Origin: Mytilus trossulus
Lineage: Eukaryota; Mollusca; Bivalvia; Mytilida; Mytilidae
NCBI RefSeq assembly: GCF_036588685.1
Contig: NC_086374.1
Location: 31,116,886 to 31,180,885 of the forward strand
Reading direction: 5' to 3'
DNA length: 64,000 nt
Part shown: in pieces, positions 42,810 through 53,277 of the stretch
Layout of the letters: every line of letters starts with the position of its first letter
Position numbering within the stretch: position 1 is the stretch's first letter
Notes under the pieces: generated by a model
Databases searched by the model: none
Seen by the model: the letters and a program-made list of their open reading frames with translations, nothing else
Told to the model about the DNA's origin: nothing
Position numbers and translations under genes: made by a program

Positions 42810-45325
42810 TAAAATAAACATATGTCATATATAACACTGAAGTTTGTTTTTTTTAATCACTTTGTTCTAAAAAAATATCCTATTATTTGTTTGTAGCTTG
42901 CTGCAAAAATACAAAAATTGTTTCGCTGGTTATCAGGAACAAACAGGTAGCTCTTTAAGCGGTTAATCCCATCGAAAATTTAATTTGAGAATATTGGTTT
43001 TTTTTTTTATTTTTTAATATTCTGGGCGGTAATAACATGGAATGGGAGCAGTTAAAGAAACAAAAATATGTTTTTCAATGATTACAAAACAACACTACTG
43101 CATGAAATCATTTTTGTAAATCTGATTGCCAATTTTTTTAGGGCAGTTATTGCATGCTATAGGGATTTGAGTGGATATTCCTAACATTTTTGTCAAAGGC
43201 GAGGATTTTTTTTTTCTTTAAATATTGATTATTCTGATTGCACCAATAAAATCATGATACCGCTTTTAAAAAGTGGAATCCGCGATTCTCTGTATTATGC
43301 AATATAGGCTGACCTGCATGGCTTTGGTGTGTAGTCCTACTAGGAATACTAACAAAATTAATTCAGTTGATATAAGGAGGACTGCTAACAGCCAGTTGCT
43401 ACGTGTGACTGTGGGTCTTCCTTTGCATTACGTTCCACCGCGGGCATATAAAGGGTTTGTTAGGCCTTTGGGAAAACAAAACGCTTCTTCTTTTACATGC
43501 AAACTCGATACAGAGCTACGTCATGAAAATGATAGCTTTTTATTGAGAGTATACATTGTTTTAACTATTCACTTTCAAGTACTTTCTTAACTTTGAAACG
43601 ATTTTAACCCAAATACTTCTACGTGATTAGTCAAAGGAAAATTTAAACAGACCCACCAGCCTGGTATAACAGTTCCAAGGACTGACCAGGAGTTGATATG
43701 TCTGTAGTTACAATTGTATTGGTTTTACCTGATGTAATTTGTATTTTATTGGTAAAAGTATTATAATGTTATATTCTTGATGTTCTAAAATGAATGAATA
43801 GATGTTTTCATGAAGTGTATTTGCACCAGAACAGTTGAATAGTTGTAACCATATATTAAAGTTTTTTGTCAAGCACAAAAGATATTAGTTTTGTGTGTAT
43901 TTTTTCATATCATTAAATTTGAAAGAATTTTAATTTGCTTTGGGGTGGCGTGAAGTCAATTAGCGTAGGTTGATTAGTTTAAATTTGATCTCTTTACTCG
44001 ATATAATGATAAATAGCTTCATTAAAATTCAATAAACTGGCAGTTAAGATTCCTCTTAAATAATCTAAAGTTGACTAGAAAATTTGTGTTAATTTTTTTT
44101 GTCTTGTTTTTCAAGTCCCACATGACTGTCTTCTGTCTAGGTAGAAAGGTTTATAATATTATAAAAGTACTTTTAAATTCTTATTTTGATTTATTATATA
44201 ACTATCTTCAACTTTATAATTTTGTGCCTAATTGACAAGTTTTTTTACCGAGAAATCGCTACACACCGTCTTTACTGAAATTCCAATAGACAGCTATATT
44301 AGTAGTGACAAGAAAAGGTTCATAATAGTTCCTTCAATAAAATGAATAATCTAAGTGAAATTAATTCACGTCAAGTGGCTAATTAAGGTACCATTCAAAC
44401 GGTCCGTAACTGTCAGATTATCTTATGTACCGAAGCATTTTATTTCTGAAGTGTTTCAAATAAGGTAAATACGACTAAGCAGAAAAGGAGACAAACTTAA
44501 AAACACTTGTTTTAAAGGTGAATACTCTGAAAGTTTGCAGAAGGTTATAAAAAGGCTTGTAGCAATTATTGTCGTTATAAAACCACCCTTGACAGAAATA
44601 TTATATTTATTTTTCTTCATCTGATTACAGGGTAGTATTTAAATTCAGATTTGAAAGTGTTTGAATTTCATCTACTTGTTTATTCAATAAGTAGTCTTTA
44701 TAATATAAGAAGCTAGGTCAATGGTCCTCGCTGTCATTTTTGATAATTGGCCCAAGTTGTAGAACAGTAGATTGATAGAAAACCATAATATCATAATAAT
44801 AGATTATGCAGGTATCAAAATTTTAAATATTTCCATGCGCCCGGACACTTTTCAGGATTTACCTTCATCGAAAAGGTTCAAACTTAAACGTTGCAAAGCC
44901 AGGATTGTAAAAATAAATTGAAATGGCAGACAGGGACTTCAAACGAGTCATGAGATAAGGTCGATTTTGACTGAAAAAGTTGGAACCCTTGTATATAGCT
45001 TCTTCGTGATTTCTAAACTTATCAACGGGAAAGTGTGCAGTATATTTTCGATTAATAAAAATGATAAAGTTGAAGGAAAAATTAAATTAAATTAAAATAA
45101 TTGTGTTTTGAAATCAGTGACAAGCACGGTCATATATAACAACGTGACACGTATCATTTTTAAGCAGCCTTCAGTTGCGAGTCATAAACGATACGTCGCT
45201 TCAGGGAAACAAAACAATATCATCACTTTACTCCTGACTGACACAGCACAACGTCAGTCATTTTTTACTCACTTTAATATATAAAACACAGTAGATAACC
45301 ATTATGTTACAATTCGGAAAAATAA
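42810..45325. other. No gene recognised; open frame 43273-43590 of doubtful status
   Basis: The 105-codon + frame (VGLPLHYVPPRAYKGFVRPL within) is less AT-biased than its surroundings, but has no domain, signal peptide or homology known to me. The rest is AT-rich. Confidence 0.35.
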
Positions 45326-45329
45326 AATT

Positions 45330-45880
45330 CTCTGTTGCAGTATCGTGTGCATCTGCTACTGTGTCTGCCAGTTGTTTCCAGTCTCTTAAAGAGTGCAGGA
45401 AAAAGGAGTTGTTGTAAACTTTCTTTGTTGTTCTGATCTGTGTGATTCTATAGCCACCCTTATTCTTCTCTCTCCAGGTGTGTAGTAGATAGCTAGTTGC
45501 ATCTCCACTAGGTGGTTCTTGATAGTGTAGCAGAGGACGAGTCGCTTGTATCCCACTGGAGTTGGTCTAATACAATAACGTGCTGCTTTGCGCTGTACTC
45601 ATTCGAGGTCTTTGATAAAGTTGGTTTGAGTGGGATCTCACACTGTGTCAGTGTACTCGATCGATGGTCTGAACAATTGTACAAAAGACTGTAGTTTTGA
45701 CAGATTGCTTGCCACGACAAAGTTTCCTGCGGAGAAACCCGAGGGTTCTGGTTGCTTTCTAATGGTGTTTTTAATGTGTGTTTTTACTGTACAGGTCTTG
45801 ACTAATGGTAACTCTAAGGTATATTCTGCTATCAAAAACTTCTAGTTGGTGCCCGTGCAATGTGCAAGTTGTTTGAAGAG
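45330..45880 (-). pseudogene. 3' end of a second non-LTR reverse transcriptase
   Basis: On the minus strand, HGHQLEVFDSRIYLRV and then AVKTHIKNTIRK-type and PSGFSAGNFVVASNLSKLQS text are followed by FRPSIEYTDTV. A stop replaces the usual Trp of the VWDP motif. Shifted frames then give ARYCIRPTPVGYKRLVLCYT, NHLVEMQLA and RVAIESHRSEQQRKFTTTPF. These are the recognisable final blocks of Jockey/RTE/CR1-type RTs. There are several frameshifts. Confidence 0.7.
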
Positions 45881-45894
45881 AGTGACGATTGTTA

Positions 45895-46018
45895 GAAATC
45901 CTTAATCAAATCCGGGTTACAAACTAAAACCGAGGGAAACACATCAACTATAAGAGGAAAACGAACTATAAGATATCAAATGCCATTTTCCTGACTTGGT
46001 ACAGGACATTTTTTAGAC
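45895..46018 (-). mobile_element. Family C fragment
   Basis: TCAAATCCGGGTTACAAACT, ACCGAGGGAAACACATCAAC and CATTTTCCTGACTTGGTACA, directly downstream of the LINE fragment. Confidence 0.6.
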
Positions 46019-47395
46019 AAAATGTTGTGTATTTGTGTTACATTCATAAAATTCCCGTCTTTTCTTACTATATATTAGCTAATGCTAGCCCACACCAACC
46101 ATAGCCGCTTCGAACTCTTGGAAGTTAATTGCATTAGATACTTTATTATTAATGATACAATATTGTTTTATTTGGTTAGTGTGATATTTATCAACTTATA
46201 ATAATTAATTATAATGTACATAACTGAATACTATATAACAGTGATTTTTTTTAGGGAGTGAAAAAGAAGGAACACGAGCATACAGCATACAGTACATTAG
46301 AATAATAGATTTTCAGATAATAAAAACGTTTAGAATATGACAAATGCCATCAGACCTATAAAAACATAATGTCATTTTTTATTTATGTGTGGTTACATTG
46401 TTAAATTTCACATGGCGTAAAATAAGCGTGTAACAGAATCTGGCATTAAACCCCTGGCCAGTGTCATTAAATATTGTACAAGAATGCCGACATAGTTTTA
46501 AATTTGTTTGAGGTCATTTGCGGTGAATTATGAGTTTTTTTACATAGAAACCACACAACTCAGCGCATTGTAACGTTCAATTCAGGGCTAAAATGCAATG
46601 GGGTGCTAATTGTATTTTTACACATAACATTTTACGGCCCAATAATTACAGTCTTTTTATTTTGAGAGAGCACAATAACCCAAATGGTATGTTAAATCCT
46701 ATTGTGTAAGCGAGCTAGTGTTGTTGACCAACTGTTTAATATATAAATTAACTGAAATAAAATTTTGTAAACTAATACACTCGTAATCGGATAGATAGGA
46801 TCTCTTTGTGGACTTCGAGGATCCTTTTGTTATATCTCAATACTAAACACATTTATAGTTGGTGAATGTGTAAAATGGTCGATGACCCGTTTGAATCACT
46901 AGATGAAAGTAGCTTTAAAGATATACTAATTTAGTTTTGACTTGCAGAAAATGTTTATACCATAAAGATAAGTCTAGGTATATGGGGTAAATGTCAATGA
47001 CACTGCAATCAGACAATACAGGGTGATAAAAAAAGATTGCCAGCTTTTGATTGATACTGTTATGGTTATAAATCAAGGTATTTACTGGATTATGTGCTCG
47101 TGACTCTCTGTGTGTATACAGTTCTTTAAACAAGAGTTTGTTATTTTGTTGTTTAAGGTATGCTGCATGCTATGTTTTGTTTAAGAATAAAAATCCCGTC
47201 GAATTTAAGAAGGTATGGTAGACACACAAGTTTAATGATTTGGTGTTTTGGAGCGCTACTTATCTGTTTGTTTTTTGTTCTTCTATTGGCCTAGGTTGGT
47301 TCTCTCCGTTGCAGCATACGGGTATCTGACCTACCCTTGTCTAAACCAGACAGTTAAAGAACAATGAATAGGCTACTTTTGCCCATGGAGTAGAC
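46019..47395. other. No gene seen
   Basis: AT-rich with no recognised repeat or coding signal. Confidence 0.45.
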
Positions 47396-47397
47396 GT

Positions 47398-47580
47398 TGT
47401 TAGCTCACCTGGACAAAAGATGAGCTTTTTCTCATCACTTGACGTCCATCCTGGGCCAAACCCAACCACAGTTGGCTACACTCATCATTGGAAATATGTT
47501 TTAAAAATGTTTCCAACAACCCCGCATTCCAACGAACTCGAATGCATTTGGTTAATATTTGTACATTCAAACTCTGCTTC
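47398..47580 (+). repeat. Copy of a widespread bivalve repeat beginning TTAGCTCACCTGG
   Basis: GTTAGCTCACCTGGACAAAA, ATGAGCTTTTTCTCATCACT, TGACGTCCATCCTGGGCCAA and CACTCATCATTGGAAATATG match a dispersed repeat I recall from many bivalve genomes. It is degraded, and the open frames on both strands are artefacts. Confidence 0.55.
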
Positions 47581-48505
47581 ACAAAAATATAATAAATCAT
47601 TTTACGATCAAGAATAGAAAAAAACTGGCCTACGGCATTCTAACTTCTTAACAAAAATGTATAAAGTTTCATAACTGTGAAGTTTGAGTGTTAAGATCTG
47701 TCATTAAGACCATGCTGAACCGATTCTAATTCATGTAATCTTATTTAAAACAGATTTAAACACAATTTAAAGTAACTTCATTCATAAATTTGCATTAAAG
47801 GGTTCATGATGAAAATTAGATATGGCTACCTTATGTCTGTGAGTAGTAATAAAAAGCAAATTATTACGAAATTATAATGTAAATATGTGACAATTTAATG
47901 TTTGAAAATAACACTTATTACGACACAACAAATATGAGATACAGATGGCGATATCTATAATTCTATGTAAAATGGGCATATTTAAAAAATAATTATTAAC
48001 TTGAAATTGGTCACAAAAAAACTTGAAATAGAATCTGTATTCCTCGTAAACAAATATCTTGACAAACTCATTCCTTTGATTTTTATGAATCGCAGTTTAT
48101 GACTTAACCATTGGGATAAAAACTTCAGAATGTTAAAAATAAATACAACACCTGATAATCATTTTAACAATACCTGAGTCATCAAGAGTTAGACGACATA
48201 TTTTACTTAATATACTGATTATCAGTCTATTTATACAAATAAAATTTGCACATCTAAACTTATTCTCACTAAATAAATTGTTGAAAATAGTATAGTTTGT
48301 AGGCCTTAGTATTATAATGTATCATGGTAATCTTTATTCAAAACTTGGCAAGTCAGTTTTCGTATCAAGTTTGTCATTAATTTGTCCTTTCTAAATTGGT
48401 TTGTTTTCTGTAGGATTCTGATGGCGTGTTTCAATATATGCACGTGTTTTGTATAGTGACAATCGATAAGATTTCACAGACAATCATATTTCATTATCAA
48501 AAAGC
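47581..48505. other. No gene seen
   Basis: AT-rich; a GGGTTCATGATGAAAATTAG stretch at about 47800 may be the eroded far end of the preceding repeat. Confidence 0.4.
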
Positions 48506-48511
48506 TTTGAT

Positions 48512-48765
48512 CAGTACCAGGATTATAATTTAGTACGCAAGACGCGCGTTTCGTCTACATAAGACTCATCAGTGACGCTCATATTAAAATATTTATAAAG
48601 CCAAACAAGTACATAGATGAAGAGCATTGAGGATCCAAAATTCCAAAAAGTTGTTCCAATTACTGCTAAGGTAATCTATGCCTGGAATAAGAAAATTCTA
48701 AGTTTTTCGGGGGGGGGGAATCAAAAGTTTTTTAAACAGGAAATTTATAAAAATGACCACATTAT
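48512..48765 (+). repeat. Family A dispersed repeat
   Basis: AGTACCAGGATTATAATTTA, GACGCGCGTTTCGTCTACAT, AAGACTCATCAGTGACGCTC, AAGCCAAACAAGTACATAGA, CTATGCCTGGAATAAG and TTATAAAAATGACCACATTA. It is the longest copy, with the same 3' extension as 4245-4530. Confidence 0.75.
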
Positions 48766-48801
48766 TAATATAAAAAAAAGGAAACAAACCCCTAAGTTGA
48801 A

Positions 48802-49077
48802 ATGAAGGCTCTGTTATATTATATAATTTTCTTGATAGAGTGTTGCTGCATACATGTAAAGGCTACTGTGAGGGTGTTCTTGTATGTACAGCATTATAAT
48901 TTGGTAGGTCGTTTTGGAAAATCTGTCACATGGACGACTACACATACAGTTCGCTGGGAAGATATTGATGCCCGTCATATTTATGACATCAGGAAATGTA
49001 AAATATTGTCGAATTTGGCTTGTCTGAGCAACACCGACGACTGCCATTGGAAGGCTGTGGCAGGAACTTCAGTCTGA
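48802..49077 (+). CDS. Candidate small secreted protein or first exon (91 aa)
   Basis: MKALLYYIIFLIECCCIHVK looks like an N-terminal signal peptide with possible cleavage after HVKA. The mature part has GKSVTWTTTHTVRWEDIDAR, IYDIRKCKILSNLACLSNTD and DCHWKAVAGTSV, with three cysteines and a non-repetitive composition. It starts 37 bp after a family A repeat. I do not recognise the family. No promoter or poly(A) signal is evident, so it could be a chance frame or part of a spliced gene. Confidence 0.35.
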   Translation: MKALLYYIIFLIECCCIHVKATVRVFLYVQHYNLVGRFGKSVTWTTTHTVRWEDIDARHIYDIRKCKILSNLACLSNTDDCHWKAVAGTSV

Positions 49078-49340
49078 TTACCAGCTTCCGGATCAATTAG
49101 GTTATTATCCCTTATTTTATGAAATTCTACTAGCTGTTGGCTGTTTTTACTTTTTTGTGCGATTTGTTTTTTTTATTCATAAAATTGCAACCCGTCAAAT
49201 CAAATTATATGTATCAAATCTAAAAACAGTATTGATGGATGGTTGTTTGAAGATCAAGTAGCAAATCTAATTCATATGAAAATTATTGTTATGTGAAAAT
49301 TAACCTTGTTTTGTACATGATGATCGATATACCGTTATAA
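49078..49340. other. No feature seen
   Basis: AT-rich sequence between the small ORF and an A2 repeat. Confidence 0.4.
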
Positions 49341-49344
49341 ACTT

Positions 49345-49470
49345 GTGGCCCAGATGTTATACCACAAACATAAGGTGTCAATATTTTTTTGGTATACCAG
49401 ATCCAGATTTCGACAATAAATGTCTCTTCAGTGATGTTAGGGATCGAAACGGTATTTGGAAGGCCATATG
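49345..49470 (+). repeat. Variant A2 repeat
   Basis: CCACAAACATAAGGTGTCAA, ACCAGATCCAGATTTCGACA, ATAAATGTCTCTTCAGTGAT and GGATCGAAACGGTATTTGGA match 26195-26335. Confidence 0.7.
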
Positions 49471-50675
49471 AAAGTTACCCTCATTTTTAGATAGCCTCTT
49501 GAATTTTAAGAGTTAATATAGGATGAACGGATCATATAAACCGGAGGGGAAAAAATAGTCTAGAATGCATGGCTTGAAGTCTACGTTGACCCTCACAACT
49601 CAGTCTGTAAAAAGCCATATGTATCTGCAAACATCATTTACATGTAAATGTAAAATTAAACCAACAACATGTATATAAAGAAAACATACATGTTCGTTAT
49701 CAGTTTGTAATGTTTTAATTTAAATAAATAAAAAAGTAATCGTAACAAACAGGTGTTGTATACTTTAAACAAACTTTCAATATATAACAACAATATATCA
49801 TGTTAATGACAAATTGACACAAGGTTAATATAGCAATTAGTATGAAAAATATCAGAGTCTGCCTCAGTAAGACGCTAGGTCATAAATACTTCTTCTTTTT
49901 GTTCAATTTCAATTTAAATTGTTGTTTGTATTGTACTCAAAGGTAGACATAATAAACATGTAAATTTTCTGTTATAAACATTTGAATTATTCAAATAGTT
50001 TCTACCTACCAACAACTCTTCTATTCTTGGTATTTCAGGAGGCATAACAGCCAGCGTTGTTTGAATCTATCAATGAAATTTCCAATTGGACAGCGACCAC
50101 ACAATCTATCAATCGTATTAACAAATAAAATACAAATTTTATTAACTTTGAAAATATTTTAGATGTCAAAACGATAAAACTTCCCTTAAATTTTCTTTAT
50201 TACTAAAGAGTAGTTATATATCCATACAAAGTATTAAGAGATCGCTGAATTGTTTCCCCGGTTAAATAAATGAATATTTTATTATGTTTATTTCAGAAGA
50301 GAATTAAGAACACATATGAAAAACTGGAGATGGGGATATATCTAGCTGAAACAGCCACCGAACGACACAAATTATCCATCCAAGATTGATGTATATCATC
50401 TATACTATTAATGGAAGAGATCGGTTTCATTGACCTGCAACTCTGAAACCATACACAGAAAATGGAGGAAAAGACAAAGGAGGTTTGGGTACCAAATAGA
50501 GGCTCTCAAAAGGCTGTATCGGCTTATTCATGGAAATATTTTGATATATTTCTTCCATGGCTCGTCTGACTCTACTTGGGTTTTTGAAATCATATAAAAA
50601 TCATAAAAAATATAACAGATACTTAAAAAATGATTGAGGCCAAAATTAGTTTAATATTGAACAGTAAATCAGCAA
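49471..50675. other. No gene seen
   Basis: AT-rich; no coding frame or recognised repeat. Confidence 0.45.
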
Positions 50676-50679
50676 CAAA

Positions 50680-51015
50680 GTAGCAACACTTCATCAGCAC
50701 CTCATAAGGAACTATAAGACATGTTTAGTTTCATTCCATACAGTGGTTCTATAAGAAACTATAAAGCATTTGAATGTATTTCCCATAGGGTACTATGTTA
50801 AACTTAGTTACCGCTAGCGGCCATCTTGGATGATGGATCAGATTCAGAGTAACAACACATGGTCAGCACCTCATAAGGAAAATTCACGCTATTTTTGGTT
50901 GCATTGCATTCAGTGGGTCTCTCAAGGAAGACATTTGTATGTATTTCTCATAGAGTCCTGTGTTAAACTAAGCCCCCCCCCCTCCTTTGCATGATGGTCA
51001 TCTTTGATAAGGGTT
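50680..51015 (+). repeat. Imperfect tandem duplication, two units of about 165 bp
   Basis: Unit 1 (from 50680) and unit 2 (from 50850) share a TCAGCACCTCATAAGGAA start and a GTATTTC(C/T)CATAG middle, then TGTTAAACT and a GGCCATCTT/GGTCATCTT end. Confidence 0.65.
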
Positions 51016-51795
51016 TCTAATAGGTAAGGCAGTAGAGGAATGGGAACCTCTTTTAGTCAAACTCACTACCTATTTTAGATGAGCAGTATGTTTTTGCCAC
51101 ACAGCCAGAACTTTGGCTTTGTTGATGTGAAAAGTGTGCATACATGTAAACGTAAGTTATGCACTGGGTGCATTGTACCCAGTGACTTGATGTGTGGGGC
51201 CATAAGTTGATGAAAGTTTAACCTTAAAATATCTCAGTGCATATACTTAAGTGATGTTAAGGAATATGATAGTTAAACAAATAACTACATTTTGTGTTCT
51301 ACATGACACGAAAACTTTACCACAGAAAACAGTAAATATTAATTCCATAGTCATAAAAAAAACACAGAGTTTTTTAATCCATTCATATTAATATTTTTCT
51401 AATAAAAAATAAATGATTAACCTCATTCGTACCTTTCTCAAATTTAATATGGTAATTTTATATTAAATTTTATTGCTTCGAGTACTATCATTAAATGCTA
51501 TTTTATAAAGTTTTTCAATTTGAACAGTATAATTGAAAAGTTGCTTTAAACATTCACATAAAAGCATTGGAATGTAATTTGCTGTTCGTAATATGCCCTA
51601 ATCAAATTTTAATTACTTTTACTCATTGCATATTTGTTAACTGGGCACATTCATTAGTATATCTACAGATGTTTGATATTGACACTGATATTATGTTCTT
51701 TTGTTCAAATAAAGGGGTAGATCTTCGTGTTAAAAGGTACGAATAAAATCAAACTCAATATAGATTTATCGTTCAGGTCATATTTCCAAATAGTT
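51016..51795. other. No gene seen
   Basis: AT-rich with no recognised element. Confidence 0.45.
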
Positions 51796-51801
51796 CGATA
51801 T

Positions 51802-51884
51802 TACTCTGACGTTCAACGGCTGTTTTGCCAGACAAGCTGGTCCGTTAGACTTGTCTTGCAAAACAGCCGTTGGACGTCAGAGTA
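51802..51884. repeat. 83-bp palindromic hairpin
   Basis: The left arm TACTCTGACGTTCAACGGCT plus GTTTTGCCAGACAAG pairs with CTTGTCTTGCAAAACAGCCG plus TTGGACGTCAGAGTA, with two mismatches and a ~13 bp loop. Each arm has a TGACGT-type half-site. The overlapping open frame has no other support. Confidence 0.8.
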
Positions 51885-52059
51885 TCTCGGACTAATTTCC
51901 CTTTGCGCACGTAGCTTTATGTAGCAACAGAAAACAATTAAAAAGGTAAAGCTGCACATTCTACAAAAATCATAAACATACATATTTAATCGTGTGTTTT
52001 TCTATGTTGTGATGTTATGCTATTGTTCAGTCAGAAAAAGGGAGAAGGTTTTGGTACCA

Positions 52060-52440
52060 AAAAACGTTTAATCCCGCTGCAAATATTCGCACCTATCCTA
52101 AGTCAGGAATCCGATGTACAGTGGTTGTCGTTTGTTTATGTAATTTATACGTATTTCTCGTTACTCGTTTTTTTTTATATAGATAAGACCGTTGGTTTTC
52201 CCGTTTGAATGAATTTAGACTAGTAATTTTGGGGCCCTTTATAGCTTGTTGTTAGGTGTGAGCCAAGGCCCCGTGTTGAAGGCCGTACATTGACCTATAA
52301 TGGTTTACTATTTTTTAAATTGTTATTTGGATGGAGAGTTGTCTCATTGGCACTCACATCACATCTTCCTATATCTATTGGATGGAGAGTTGTTTCATTG
52401 GCACTCACACCACATCTTCCTATATATATATGTTGCCATG
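52060..52440 (+). mobile_element. Family B tail with a duplicated 3' terminus
   Basis: TTTAATCCCGCTGCAAATAT, CCTAAGTCAGGAATCCG, GTGAGCCAAGGCCCCGTGTT, GAAGGCCGTACATTGACCTA, then two consecutive copies of GGATGGAGAGTTGT...CACATCTTCCTATAT (from about 52327 and 52379). The open frames are repeat-derived. Confidence 0.75.
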
Positions 52441-52444
52441 CACA

Positions 52445-53275
52445 TCTTGTTGTGCTGTTTTTATGTACTGTCTCTACTAAAAAAAATGTGCGATAAGCTT
52501 TTGTGATTCTGAGCATCTTTTACAAGCTTGAATTTATGTCGTACAGCATATATTTGGATAAACAGAAGAAGAAAACTATAACCTGTCGATAAATTGACCT
52601 CAGTCACAGTAGTGACCATTGGTTTGTGTAATTTGGGTAGACATTCTAGACTGTTAAAATCACCACATATGTTTAACTTAACCATAAATAGCTAACATAA
52701 TTAAAGGCTGACACTTTAATGTGATAATCTTTTGGAATCTGACCGTATAAATGAACACTTACTTGACCCTTAGTGACCACTGAAAAAGATGGGCTCTTAA
52801 AGGAAATTAGTTGTCTATTATGTTGACTTATCTACATGACAGATTTGATATGAAAGAATTTATACATTTTCCTTACAACTAGATAATGATTTACATGTTT
52901 CTAAGTACTATGATTAAAATTTTATGAGGGAATGCGATAGCAACAGAAGATACTATACATTAACGTATATATAACACGCGTTTAGTTGCCTGATCAAATT
53001 TTTGCTGACTTTTTAGATTTACTTGAGGCATCTCGTATACCAAAAATACTGTGCCACATATATCGTATTCTCAATCAGAAATAATCGTTTGAAGAAACCA
53101 TGTATCATATTTAAATAGTGTATTGGGTCGTATATACAGGCAATACATATCATTCAGTTTAATAATTACTTATAAAGTCTGCCTCACCTCTTACTTAATT
53201 CAGAGACTGCGCAGAATGACATGGGCATGATTTGGGAAGGGGCTTGATGGCAAGTTTCATTTAAAATAGATTACC
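52445..53275. other. No gene seen
   Basis: AT-rich; no coding signal. Confidence 0.45.
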
Positions 53276-53277
53276 TG

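Noticed and set aside
43273..43590. 105-codon + frame as a real gene
   Set aside because: No homology, splice context or signal peptide was recognised; it is kept only as a note in the gap description.
52290..52516. Three overlapping frames with SHWHSHH-type text
   Set aside because: They are translations of the family B terminus, seen in the same form at 7487 and 42069.
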